Below, one piece after another: positions 1 to 5,920 of a stretch of 6,122 nt of DNA (position 1 is its first letter; every line of letters starts with the position of its first letter). Source of the stretch: Actinomycetota bacterium (GTDB lineage: Bacteria > Actinomycetota > Humimicrobiia > Humimicrobiales > Humimicrobiaceae); the NCBI GenBank assembly GCA_018897225.1, contig JAHILC010000136.1, forward strand, positions 1-6,122. The letters are read 5' to 3'. The notes beneath the pieces are model-generated. The model did not search any database. It was not told the origin of the DNA and saw only the letters and a program-made list of their open reading frames with translations. The position numbers and the translations under genes are program-made.

Positions 1-602
1 GTATTCCATCTTTCATAGTCACTTTGGGAATGTTAAGTATATTGCGAGGGTTAGCTCTTGTTATAGCAGGAGGTTGGCCTATCAGTGGCTTTGAAAACTC
101 AAGCTTTTTCTTTTTAACAGGTGGGCGAATTTTAGATAAATTTCCAATGCAGGCTATATGGTTGATAATAATTATGATATTGGGTGGAATTATTTTGACC
201 AAGACAGCTTTTGGACATCATGTTTATGGTACTGGAGGTAACAAACAGGCAGCTATATTGGCTGGTGTTAATACAGATAGAGTTAAGATAATCAATTTTA
301 TCATTACTAGTATAGTAGCTGTAATTGCTGGGGCTCTCATGCTAGGTTTTTTAAAATCAGCAACTCCTCTTGCTGGTACTGGTATGGAATTGAATGTCAT
401 TGCTGCTGCAGTTATTGGAGGCACCAGTCTTTTGGGTGGATCTGGATTCGTTGTTGGAACCCTATTGGGCGCAATAATTATGGGTGCTATTAAAAATGGG
501 ATGATTCTTATTGGTGTATCTGTATACTGGCAGGAGGCAGTTCTTGGGTTTGTAATTATAGGAGCTGTTGCTATGGATACGTTACTCCGTCGTAGACGTT
601 AA
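1..602 (+). CDS. Sugar ABC transporter permease, RbsC-like (5' truncated by window)
   Basis: This is the C-terminal part of an inner-membrane permease of the ribose/xylose/galactose (CUT2, BPD_transp_2) family, which forms the channel for sugar import. The reading frame is open from base 3, so about 199 residues are visible of a usual 310-340; the gene starts outside the window. The opening residues IPSFIVTLGMLSILRG match the conserved family stretch around TLGM...RG, so the internal TTG at 24 is not a real start. Further family signatures follow: a YGTGGNKQAAILAGV loop (the cytoplasmic loop thought to contact the ATPase), then NVIAAAVIGGTSLLGGSG and a small-residue-rich helix ending in GAI.NGMILIGVS. 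At least five hydrophobic segments are seen, and the protein ends in a basic RRRR tail. The stop is TAA at 600-602. The binding-protein gene follows 225 bp downstream on the same strand. The family assignment is secure; the substrate is unknown. Confidence 0.93.
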   Translation, partial: IPSFIVTLGMLSILRGLALVIAGGWPISGFENSSFFFLTGGRILDKFPMQAIWLIIIMILGGIILTKTAFGHHVYGTGGNKQAAILAGVNTDRVKIINFIITSIVAVIAGALMLGFLKSATPLAGTGMELNVIAAAVIGGTSLLGGSGFVVGTLLGAIIMGAIKNGMILIGVSVYWQEAVLGFVIIGAVAMDTLLRRRR

Positions 603-693
603 AAGTGAGAATGCTTTTGCAAATATGATATAATTTAAGCATATTGTGTTAATATCTAAATAATTTGATAAAAGTTTGAGTGATTATGTGAAA

Positions 694-712
694 TTGATAA
701 TTTAATTATCAA
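694..712. promoter_or_regulatory. Perfect palindrome, candidate operator or small hairpin
   Basis: TTGATAATTTAATTATCAA is an exact inverted repeat with 8-bp arms around a 3-base centre. It lies in the permease/binding-protein spacer, immediately before an orphan Shine-Dalgarno sequence. Size and symmetry are typical of an operator for a dimeric sugar-responsive repressor, but no regulator gene is in the window. It could also be a weak AT-only RNA hairpin. Confidence 0.35.
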
Positions 713-735
713 AGGAGGTGGTGTTAATTATGTAA
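711..735 (+). other. Orphan strong Shine-Dalgarno with a five-codon ORF
   Basis: AAAGGAGGTG at 711-720 is an uninterrupted match to the anti-Shine-Dalgarno end of 16S rRNA, yet no gene follows. GTG at 718 overlaps the site itself; reading from there gives V V L I M and then TAA at 733-735. The ATG at 730, which has better spacing, is followed directly by the stop. It may be a decayed gene start, a ribosome-binding leader acting on the downstream mRNA, or chance. Confidence 0.3.
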
Positions 736-741
736 AATTAG

Positions 742-778
742 TATAGATTTGGTTGAATGCATACTAATCAAATCTATA
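742..778 (+). promoter_or_regulatory. Stem-loop in the leader of the binding-protein gene
   Basis: TATAGATTTGGTT (742-754) pairs with AATCAAATCTATA (766-778) over 13 bp with one G-U pair and an 11-base loop. No T-run follows on either strand, so it is not a standard intrinsic terminator. It sits 50 bases before the binding-protein start codon. In other importers, hairpins between permease and receptor genes protect or process mRNA so that the receptor is made in excess; that role here is inference. Confidence 0.45.
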
Positions 779-816
779 AAAATTCTGTTATTGTATTATG
801 CAAAAATACTATTAAC

Positions 817-824
817 AAGGAGGG
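817..824 (+). promoter_or_regulatory. Ribosome binding site of the binding-protein gene
   Basis: AAGGAGGG lies just before the ATG at 828. It fixes the start and places a correct lipoprotein signal peptide at the N-terminus. Confidence 0.85.
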
Positions 825-827
825 AAG

Positions 828-1875
828 ATGAAAAAGATACTTATATACGTAGTTGTTTTAGTAATAAGTATATCAATGGTAGCAGCTTTTTCACTTACTG
901 GTTGTAAGAAAGAAGCAGCTCCCGCAACAACTGAAGCAGCTGAAACCACAGTAGCTCCTGAAGTAGCTGAAACTACAGCAGCTCCTACTGAAGAGGTTGT
1001 AGCAGAAAAAGCTTATAAGTTTGTATTTACAACCCATGATGCTGGTACACCATTCTGGGTACCTACAGTTGCAGGATATAAGCATGCTGCTGAAATTTTT
1101 GGTGTGACTGTTGAGTTTATAGGACCAAAGACTTTTGATATAGCTGCACAGGTAGATATGACGGAAACAGCTATAGAGGGAGATATTGATGGGTTAGCAA
1201 TTACTTTGCCAGATGAAGCAGCATATGATGGAGTAGTACAGAAAGCAATTGACAAGGGAATAATTGTAGTTGGTTATAATACAGACGACCCAACTCCTAA
1301 CGCCAGAATGGTTTTTGTTGGCCAGGATCAGATTAAAGCAGGTATGCGTATGGGCGAAGAAATAAAGAAATATCTGCCTGATGGTGGAGAAGTTATTCTC
1401 AGTACATGCTGCCCAGGTCATTCAGCAATAGAGCAAAGACTAGCGGGAGCAAGAACGGCTCTAGAAGGATCTAATGTAACTGTAATTGGGGATAATCTAA
1501 ATTATGGTGCAGATATGACAGAGGCCGTTGGCAAAATTGAAGCTGCTCATTTGGCTAATCCAGATGTAGATGGAATTTATAGTGTAGATGCTTATACAGA
1601 AGCTATAGGAATGTATATATCCATAAATAATCTTAAGGGCAAACTACTGGGAGGCGGATTTGACCTTGTAGAGGGTACACTCAATTTTATTAAAGATGGT
1701 GTTCTGCAATTTACTATTGGGCAAGACCCTTATTCCCAGGGTTTCTATCCGGTAGTGATTATGGCTTTATGTTGATAAAGGAATTCCTCCTAAGGACGTT
1801 GATACAGGAGCAGAAGTAGTTGATAAAAATAATATTGAACAAATCCTGGCAAGAGAAGCAAAGTGGGCTGAGTAA
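828..1875 (+). CDS. Sugar-binding lipoprotein of an ABC importer (frameshifted near 3' end)
   Basis: This is the extracytoplasmic receptor that captures the sugar and delivers it to the permease. Residues 1-25 are a lipoprotein signal (MKK, hydrophobic core, lipobox LTG-C with Cys26). Residues ~30-62 are a flexible Ala/Thr/Glu/Pro linker. The rest is a periplasmic-binding-protein type I fold (Peripla_BP_4, RbsB-like), with HDAGTPFWVPTVAGYKHAAE as first helix region, DGLAITLPD, VGYNTDDP and the late GQDPYSQGFYPVV motif. The frame set by the ATG stops early at 1773-1775 after 315 codons. The typical C-terminus continues in another frame: VDKGIPPKDVDTGAEVVDK and onward to AREAKWAE, with TAA at 1873-1875. 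Removing one base within about 1758-1771 (for example from GG at 1763-1764 or TTT at 1766-1768) restores a 348-residue protein of normal length. The frameshift is therefore a sequence error or a recent inactivating mutation. A terminator follows at 1942. Confidence 0.92.
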
Positions 1876-1941
1876 AAAAGAGGAAAAGAATTTGGTTATT
1901 ATTTAAGACTCATTATAGTTATTAGGCTTCTTGGTTTGGTG

Positions 1942-1985
1942 AAGGAGAGTGCAGTTGGGTGTATTTGGTTTTGCACTCTCCTTTT
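1942..1985 (+). terminator. Rho-independent terminator after the binding-protein gene
   Basis: AAGGAGAGTGCA (1942-1953) and TGCACTCTCCTT (1972-1983) form a perfect 12-bp stem with an 18-base loop, followed by a short T-tail (TTTT, 1982-1985). It lies 66 bp beyond the restored stop codon. The tail is short and the loop large, so termination may be partial. It would separate permease and receptor transcription from the ATPase gene. Confidence 0.8.
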
Positions 1986-2018
1986 GATAAGATGGTAAAA
2001 ATATAAATTGTAGTTAAT

Positions 2019-2077
2019 AAATACACATACATAGGTTACTTATCTTAGAGTCTTAAAATACACATACATAGGTTACT
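2019..2077 (+). repeat. Two exact 22-bp direct repeats
   Basis: Positions 2019-2040 and 2056-2077 are identical over 22 bases, 37 bp apart start to start. Each contains the motif ACATAGGTTACT (2029-2040 and 2066-2077) preceded by AAATACACAT. They make up the left arm of the element at 2009-2226. Confidence 0.9.
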
Positions 2078-2134
2078 CATAAGTTTATTAGCTGGCTTAT
2101 ATAATTGATTCTTAAGCACAGCATATATATAATA

Positions 2135-2204
2135 GGTGCACGATGTCTGTAAACAAATATTCATTAAGGTAACCTATGTCCGTAAATATTTGGGTGCACG
2201 ATGT
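2135..2204 (-). repeat. Three inverted copies of the same 12-bp motif
   Basis: GGTGCACGATGT (2135-2146), GGTAACCTATGT (2168-2179) and GGTGCACGATGT (2193-2204) are, on the minus strand, ACATCGTGCACC, ACATAGGTTACC and ACATCGTGCACC. The middle copy matches the left-arm repeats in 11 of 12 bases. The outer two are a second variant that keeps the ACAT-G...AC frame. The first two copies also share a C(T/C)GTAAA extension. Confidence 0.85.
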
Positions 2205-2309
2205 ATATATATTTATCATGTAGTTATTAGATTTTTTTCCAAAAATAATTATAGTGTGCCAAGAGTTTTTTTTATCTTACTCACAGTTTGGTAGAGATTA
2301 TTAATCTAT

Positions 2310-2316
2310 AGGAAGG
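2310..2316 (+). promoter_or_regulatory. Ribosome binding site of the ATPase gene
   Basis: AGGAAGG lies six bases before the ATG at 2323 and supports that start. No convincing -35/-10 promoter pair was found between the repeat block and this site, although the upstream terminator implies that one should exist. Confidence 0.75.
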
Positions 2317-2322
2317 ATAAAC

Positions 2323-3822
2323 ATGACAGAAAAAAGTTACATAGTTGAATTTGATAAAATTTCTAAGAGCTTTCCTGGTGTAAAAGCATTAATTGATGTT
2401 TCATTTGGTGTTATAAAGGGTGAGGTTCATGCTTTGGTAGGTGAAAATGGAGCTGGAAAGTCTACTCTTATTAAAATATGCGGTGGTGTTTATCAAAAGG
2501 ATGCTGGGAAGATTTTATGGGAAGGCAAGGAAATAAGTATCAGAAATCCCAAACATGCTCAGGAGTTTGGTATAAGTATCGTCTATCAAGAGCCTGCTCT
2601 TTGTCAAAATTTAAGTGTAGCGGGTAGTATTTTTTTAGGCCGCGAGCTTATTACAAAATATGGTTCTCTTGATTGGAATACAATGTATGAAAGAACTAAG
2701 AAACCTCTTGAGATATTAGGAGCTAATATCAATCCCAAAACTTATGTCAATAGCCTCACAATTGTCCAAAGACAGATAGTAGAGATTGCTAAGGCTCTTT
2801 CTATTAACGCAAAGTTAATAATTATGGACGAACCTACCTCTGCATTGACAATGGACGATACAAAAAAACTTTTTAAAGTTATTCATAATTTGAAATCCGA
2901 AGGCATAACTGTAATATATGTGTCTCATCGACTAGAAGAAGTATTTGAAATTGCAGACAGAATAACTACATTAAGAGATGGAAAACATGTTGCCACTGAA
3001 AAAAAGAAAGATTCAAACCCTGACCAAGTAGCATCTTTAATGGTTGGAAGAAAACTTATAGACATGTTCCCAAAGATGACAAAAGCGATGGAGGAAACAG
3101 TATTGAAAGTAGTTAATTTATCCTGCAAGGGATCTTTTGAAGACATAAGTTTCGAAGCTAAAAAAGGGGAGATTTTGGGTATAGCTGGTCTACGTGGCTC
3201 GGGAAATAGTAACCTGCTTAGAGCACTATTTGGAATTGAAAAAATTGACAATGGTAAGATATATCTGAATGAGAAATTAGAGATTATAAAAAATCCTAAA
3301 GAAGCTATGAAATTAAAGATAGGTTATATAGCTGCAGATAGACATGCAGAATCTCTATTTCTAAAACTGAATGTACGGGATAATGTCTCCTTCTTAGTAT
3401 TAAATGAATTAAAGAGATTAGGGCTAGTATCATCAACAAAAAAAGATACTTTAGCAAGAAGGTTTGTAGAAGAGCTTAAAATTCGAACTCCAAGCTTGGT
3501 TCAACTAGTAGAGAACTTAAGCGGTGGTAATCAACAAAAAGTAGCAGTAGCAAAATGGTTGGCTACTAAAGCTAAAATATTGTTAATGGACGATCCTACC
3601 CGCGGTATAGATGTAGGAGCTAAGGCAGAGATACATAACCTTATTAGTATTTTGGCTAAACAGGGAGATTCCATTATAATGACTTCATCTGAATTACAAG
3701 AATTAATTGGTTTGTGCCATAGGATATTGATTATGTACAAGGGTAAAATAAAGGCTGAATTTACTCATGATGATGTTTCTGAAGAGGAAATAATTAAGTA
3801 TGCTACAGGAGCAGTAGCTTAA
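2323..3822 (+). CDS. Sugar ABC transporter ATP-binding protein, RbsA/MglA-like (two NBDs)
   Basis: This 499-residue cytoplasmic ATPase powers sugar import with the RbsC-like permease; the length is normal for the family. The first nucleotide-binding domain has Walker A GENGAGKST (40-48), Q-loop VYQE (87-90), a non-canonical signature LTIVQRQIVEIAKAL (145-159), Walker B LIIMDEPTSAL (165-175) and switch His202. The second domain (~258-499) has the degenerate P-loop GLRGSGNSNLLRALFG (289-304, without the usual GKS/T), the canonical signature LSGGNQQ (399-405) and Walker B ILLMDDPTRGID (419-430), where Asp424 replaces the usual catalytic Glu. A degenerate second P-loop is normal in CUT2 ATPases and implies asymmetric ATP use. 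The gene is intact and lies 447 bp after the restored end of the receptor gene, across a terminator and a repeat block. It ends with TAA at 3820-3822. The family call is firm; the sugar is unknown. Confidence 0.96.
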   Translation: MTEKSYIVEFDKISKSFPGVKALIDVSFGVIKGEVHALVGENGAGKSTLIKICGGVYQKDAGKILWEGKEISIRNPKHAQEFGISIVYQEPALCQNLSVAGSIFLGRELITKYGSLDWNTMYERTKKPLEILGANINPKTYVNSLTIVQRQIVEIAKALSINAKLIIMDEPTSALTMDDTKKLFKVIHNLKSEGITVIYVSHRLEEVFEIADRITTLRDGKHVATEKKKDSNPDQVASLMVGRKLIDMFPKMTKAMEETVLKVVNLSCKGSFEDISFEAKKGEILGIAGLRGSGNSNLLRALFGIEKIDNGKIYLNEKLEIIKNPKEAMKLKIGYIAADRHAESLFLKLNVRDNVSFLVLNELKRLGLVSSTKKDTLARRFVEELKIRTPSLVQLVENLSGGNQQKVAVAKWLATKAKILLMDDPTRGIDVGAKAEIHNLISILAKQGDSIIMTSSELQELIGLCHRILIMYKGKIKAEFTHDDVSEEEIIKYATGAVA

Positions 3823-3984
3823 TTTTTCAAAGAAGAATAAATCAACATTTTTCAATAATGAGAGAGATCATCTTAAGTATTGGTGAATATGCATCATCTT
3901 TAATTTAGTAAAACCTTGACTCGGCTTTTAACTTAGTAAGATAAAGTAACACCATAACAGACTTCTCTATTTGTCAATCTTCAC

Positions 3985-4020
3985 TAGCTATGAACCATCA
4001 CGTCAGTAGCATTGAACCAT
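3985..4020. repeat. Short direct repeat, 22-bp period
   Basis: TAGCTATGAACCAT (3985-3998) and TAGCATTGAACCAT (4007-4020) match at 12 of 14 bases, one 22-bp period apart, which is about two helical turns. They lie in the spacer between converging genes (3823-4068). Nothing else was found in that spacer: no gene and no convincing terminator for either flanking gene. Confidence 0.4.
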
Positions 4021-4068
4021 TCTAAAGAGCATTATTTGTTATGAATATTATAATAAAGATATGGAATT

Positions 4069-5229
4069 TTAAAACCAAACTATTAGATAAATACCAAGAA
4101 AAATAAGAACTACACCACTTATTAACCTATATAATTTCCTTCTTTTTTGTATATAGAATCTACTAATTTTTTTTATTGAAAAACCAAAATAAAATACAAT
4201 TAAAACAATTAGCAGTGGAAGTATAAAAATGAAATTATATAATATTAATAATAGCAGGAGTTTTAAACTCAAACCCTGTTTTTCAATAAAAGATAAGATA
4301 CCTAAATATACTGCTCCACTACATCCGAATTCAAAAACACTAACTATAAGTCCTATAGATATCATAGAAAAGAGGGTAGCTTTCTTAATGTTTCTTTCTA
4401 TAAAACCTGCAATAGGTTTTGGTATCCCCAAACTTATTCCCTTACCATACCAAAAAAAGTCCTTAATACTTAAGATGCCCATTAAAATTAATATACAGCC
4501 AATTATAGTAAAAAATAAATTAGGTATATTTATAGTTTTAATAAAATAAATATACCCAAGTCCTAAGCACAAATATACAATAAATATAGTGATTATATAT
4601 ATTAATCCATATCTTAATACATTTTTTTTATCTTTTGTTAATATAAAAGTAGTTATAAGAAAAATGATTATTGCGATTGCGCATGGATTTACAGAATCTG
4701 TCAGTCCTGAAACGATTATAATTGGAATTGTTATATAATCTTTCTCTAAATAATTGTCTCTACCTTCATCTTTAGCATAATCTTTGATTAAATTTTCTAC
4801 AGGGTCATAACCTAAATCCTTTTCCAAATAACTTATTAGAAAATTTTCAAAATTCTCTTCTATATCATCTTTTCCCACTAAAACATCTTCTCCAATAAAA
4901 ATTGTGGGAATACTATAATCATTATCTTTATATCCGTAACTATCCAGAAGATAAAAGTAGAGAGTGAGATTTTCAGAATTTTTAGACATTTCATATGTCC
5001 TAAGATTGACTCCACTATATTTTTCTTGAATTAAATTATTTAACTTATCTAAAATTCTTAAACAGACATCGCATTCTTTGCTATAAAAAAAATGGACATT
5101 TATATTGTTGCTTATTTCGCTAGCATATAATTCTCTTTGTACTACGTCTTTATTAAATTTAAAGCCAGTAAAAACTATTAGAACTATAAAAGTTGATATT
5201 ACTAATAAAGTGCTTATCTTTTTAATCAT
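4069..5229 (-). CDS. Thioredoxin-like domain fused to CcdA/DsbD-type membrane electron carrier
   Basis: This 386-residue protein is predicted to pass reducing equivalents across the cytoplasmic membrane to an attached outer thiol domain. Residues ~5-24 form an N-terminal membrane anchor or signal. Residues ~43-135 look like a thioredoxin/glutaredoxin fold, with VHFFYSKECDVC containing the CxxC pair Cys53/Cys56 and the cis-proline loop SIPTIFIG (Pro108). From ~165 on there are six hydrophobic segments. The first carries DSVNPCAIAI (Cys183) and the fourth FEFGCSGAVYLGIL (Cys303), the two-cysteine, pseudo-symmetric pattern of CcdA and DsbD-beta proteins. DsbD itself has its domains in the order alpha-TM-gamma; here a single redox domain precedes the TM part. 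No Shine-Dalgarno is visible before the ATG at 5229. An 11-codon ORF upstream overlaps it, and adding one A to the A6 run would extend the N-terminus in frame. The lipoprotein gene upstream is 51 bp away and probably co-transcribed. Confidence 0.88.
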   Translation of the reverse strand: MIKKISTLLVISTFIVLIVFTGFKFNKDVVQRELYASEISNNINVHFFYSKECDVCLRILDKLNNLIQEKYSGVNLRTYEMSKNSENLTLYFYLLDSYGYKDNDYSIPTIFIGEDVLVGKDDIEENFENFLISYLEKDLGYDPVENLIKDYAKDEGRDNYLEKDYITIPIIIVSGLTDSVNPCAIAIIIFLITTFILTKDKKNVLRYGLIYIITIFIVYLCLGLGYIYFIKTINIPNLFFTIIGCILILMGILSIKDFFWYGKGISLGIPKPIAGFIERNIKKATLFSMISIGLIVSVFEFGCSGAVYLGILSFIEKQGLSLKLLLLLILYNFIFILPLLIVLIVFYFGFSIKKISRFYIQKRRKLYRLISGVVLIFLGIYLIVWF

Positions 5230-5261
5230 TTTTTAATATTAGTATTTGCTGGTTCAGCCAT
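5226..5261 (-). other. 11-codon upstream ORF overlapping the thiol-carrier start (ATGA)
   Basis: ATG at 5261 opens MAEPANTNIKK and stops at a TGA that shares ATGA with the start codon of the membrane thiol carrier. It may be a coupling leader peptide. Alternatively it is the true N-terminus of that protein, since an A-run at 5229-5234 one base longer would fuse the two frames. No Shine-Dalgarno precedes it, so translation is unproven. Confidence 0.25.
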
Positions 5262-5280
5262 TTTGTAAATAAATAATTTT

Positions 5281-5734
5281 TTAACTGCAAAAGTATTTCT
5301 TTATTATTTTATCCAGTACATTTTTTGTTAATTCTGTTTCATCTATTTCATTATTGCTTTCTTCAATATAAAGGTTTTTCCCACTTTTCTGAATTACCAA
5401 ATTCTAAGGAATGTACTGTATATTTTCCATTTTTGTACTCGACTATACAGCTAAAAAAAGTTCTTACGAATGGCCCACAGCAGGAAGTGTCTTTTTCAAT
5501 TACATAGGCTTCTATCTTATACTTGTCTTTTCCTATTTTAACAATGTAATCCTCATAGTTAGCTGGAAATGTTTTTGTGGAAGAATTTGTTAGGTTAGAT
5601 TCAACATAATCTTGTGCTGCTGCCCATATGTCAGGTCTATTAGATCTTGTTGCGCAGCTGATCAAAAAATACGATATCAAACAAAAAATCAGAATTATAC
5701 TTATACATTTAAAACTTTTTAATTTTACACTCAA
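5281..5734 (-). CDS. Small secreted lipoprotein, homopolymer frameshift near 3' end
   Basis: This is a predicted membrane-anchored lipoprotein of unknown function. The reading from a TTG start at 5734 gives a basic N-terminus, a hydrophobic core and the lipobox LISC (Cys27). A mature domain follows with DIWAAAQDYVESNLTNSSTKTFP. That layout recalls small Firmicute lipoproteins and secreted proteins with an A..FV...LKSPSTAKFP pattern followed by beta-strands (KYKIEAYVIEKD, SCIVEYKNGKYTVHSLEF). Mature-part cysteines (SCC and FFSC) are unusual and could be thiol substrates of the CcdA-like neighbour; that is inference. The frame stops at 5363-5365 after 123 codons. One base fewer in the A4 run at 5385-5388 or the A5 run at 5376-5380 continues it through LYIEESNNEIDETEL to CS and TAA at 5281-5283, giving ~150 residues. 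The start is uncertain: no Shine-Dalgarno is seen and the frame is open far upstream. Confidence 0.68.
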
Positions 5735-5881
5735 TTTATTTTGAGAAATTTCTAATTTTTTAATTTTTAAAATTTCAAGTGTGTAGTCACTTTTTATTTC
5801 ACTTAAGGCATAGCTTTCGATAATTCTTATTAAAATCTTTTTCCAGGAGATTTGATTACGGCTTTTAACTCCCTGTGCATA
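5735..5881 (-). other. Open reading frame upstream of and in frame with the lipoprotein
   Basis: The lipoprotein frame stays open for 49 codons upstream of its TTG, back to a TAA at 5882-5884, and contains no ATG, GTG or TTG. The translation looks protein-like, with stretches such as IRIIESYALSEIKSDYTLEI. An ATG at 5880 opens a different frame (MHRELKAVIKSPGK, stop at 5830-5832). One extra A in the A5 run near 5838-5842 would join that start to the open frame. This may be the front of a separate small gene or of a longer membrane-anchored form. No homologous family is recognised, and chance cannot be excluded. Confidence 0.3.
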
Positions 5882-5920
5882 TTAGATAAATATCATATTT
5901 TCACAAAAATTAATCATTAC

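Larger units (their letters stand above)
2009..2226. mobile_element. MITE-like element or IS remnant with inverted multi-copy terminal motifs
   Basis: This gene-free block lies between the terminator and the ATPase gene. The left end (from 2017) and the reverse complement of the right end (from 2216) match at 17 of 24 positions, both opening with ATAAATA. TGTAGTTA occurs directly repeated at 2009-2016 and 2219-2226, flanking the block as a possible 8-bp target duplication. Inside are five copies of a 12-bp motif, two pointing right near the left end and three pointing left near the right end. Multiple subterminal repeats at both ends are known from IS21-type elements, whose transposase binds such arrays. 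No transposase frame is present, so this would be a non-autonomous derivative or a deletion scar. Family and mobility are inferred; an array of regulator-binding sites is the main alternative. Confidence 0.55.

Noticed and set aside
24..26. TTG start for the permease
   Set aside because: Conserved family residues (IPSFIVT) precede it in the same open frame, so the gene starts outside the window.
606..634. Promoter with TATAAT at 629-634
   Set aside because: The -10 box is perfect, but the bases at -35 spacing (around 606-611) do not resemble TTGACA, and such boxes are common by chance in AT-rich DNA.
1013..1421. Minus-strand ORFs across the receptor gene
   Set aside because: They are antisense to a clearly conserved coding frame and their translations look non-proteinlike, without family motifs.
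2019..2204. CRISPR array
   Set aside because: The repeats are few, in both orientations, irregularly spaced (25-37 bp) and of two variants, with no cas genes.
3905..3935. Terminator after the ATPase gene (AAAACC ... GGCTTTT)
   Set aside because: Pairing is short and bulged, and no clean T-tail follows a GC stem.
4229..4549. 106-codon plus-strand ORF
   Set aside because: It lies wholly antisense to the CcdA-like membrane part, has no ribosome binding site, and its lysine/isoleucine-rich translation is explained by the opposite coding strand.
5325..5593. Two 60-codon plus-strand ORFs over the lipoprotein
   Set aside because: Their cysteine/phenylalanine/tyrosine-rich translations are shadows of the minus-strand gene and they lack ribosome binding sites.
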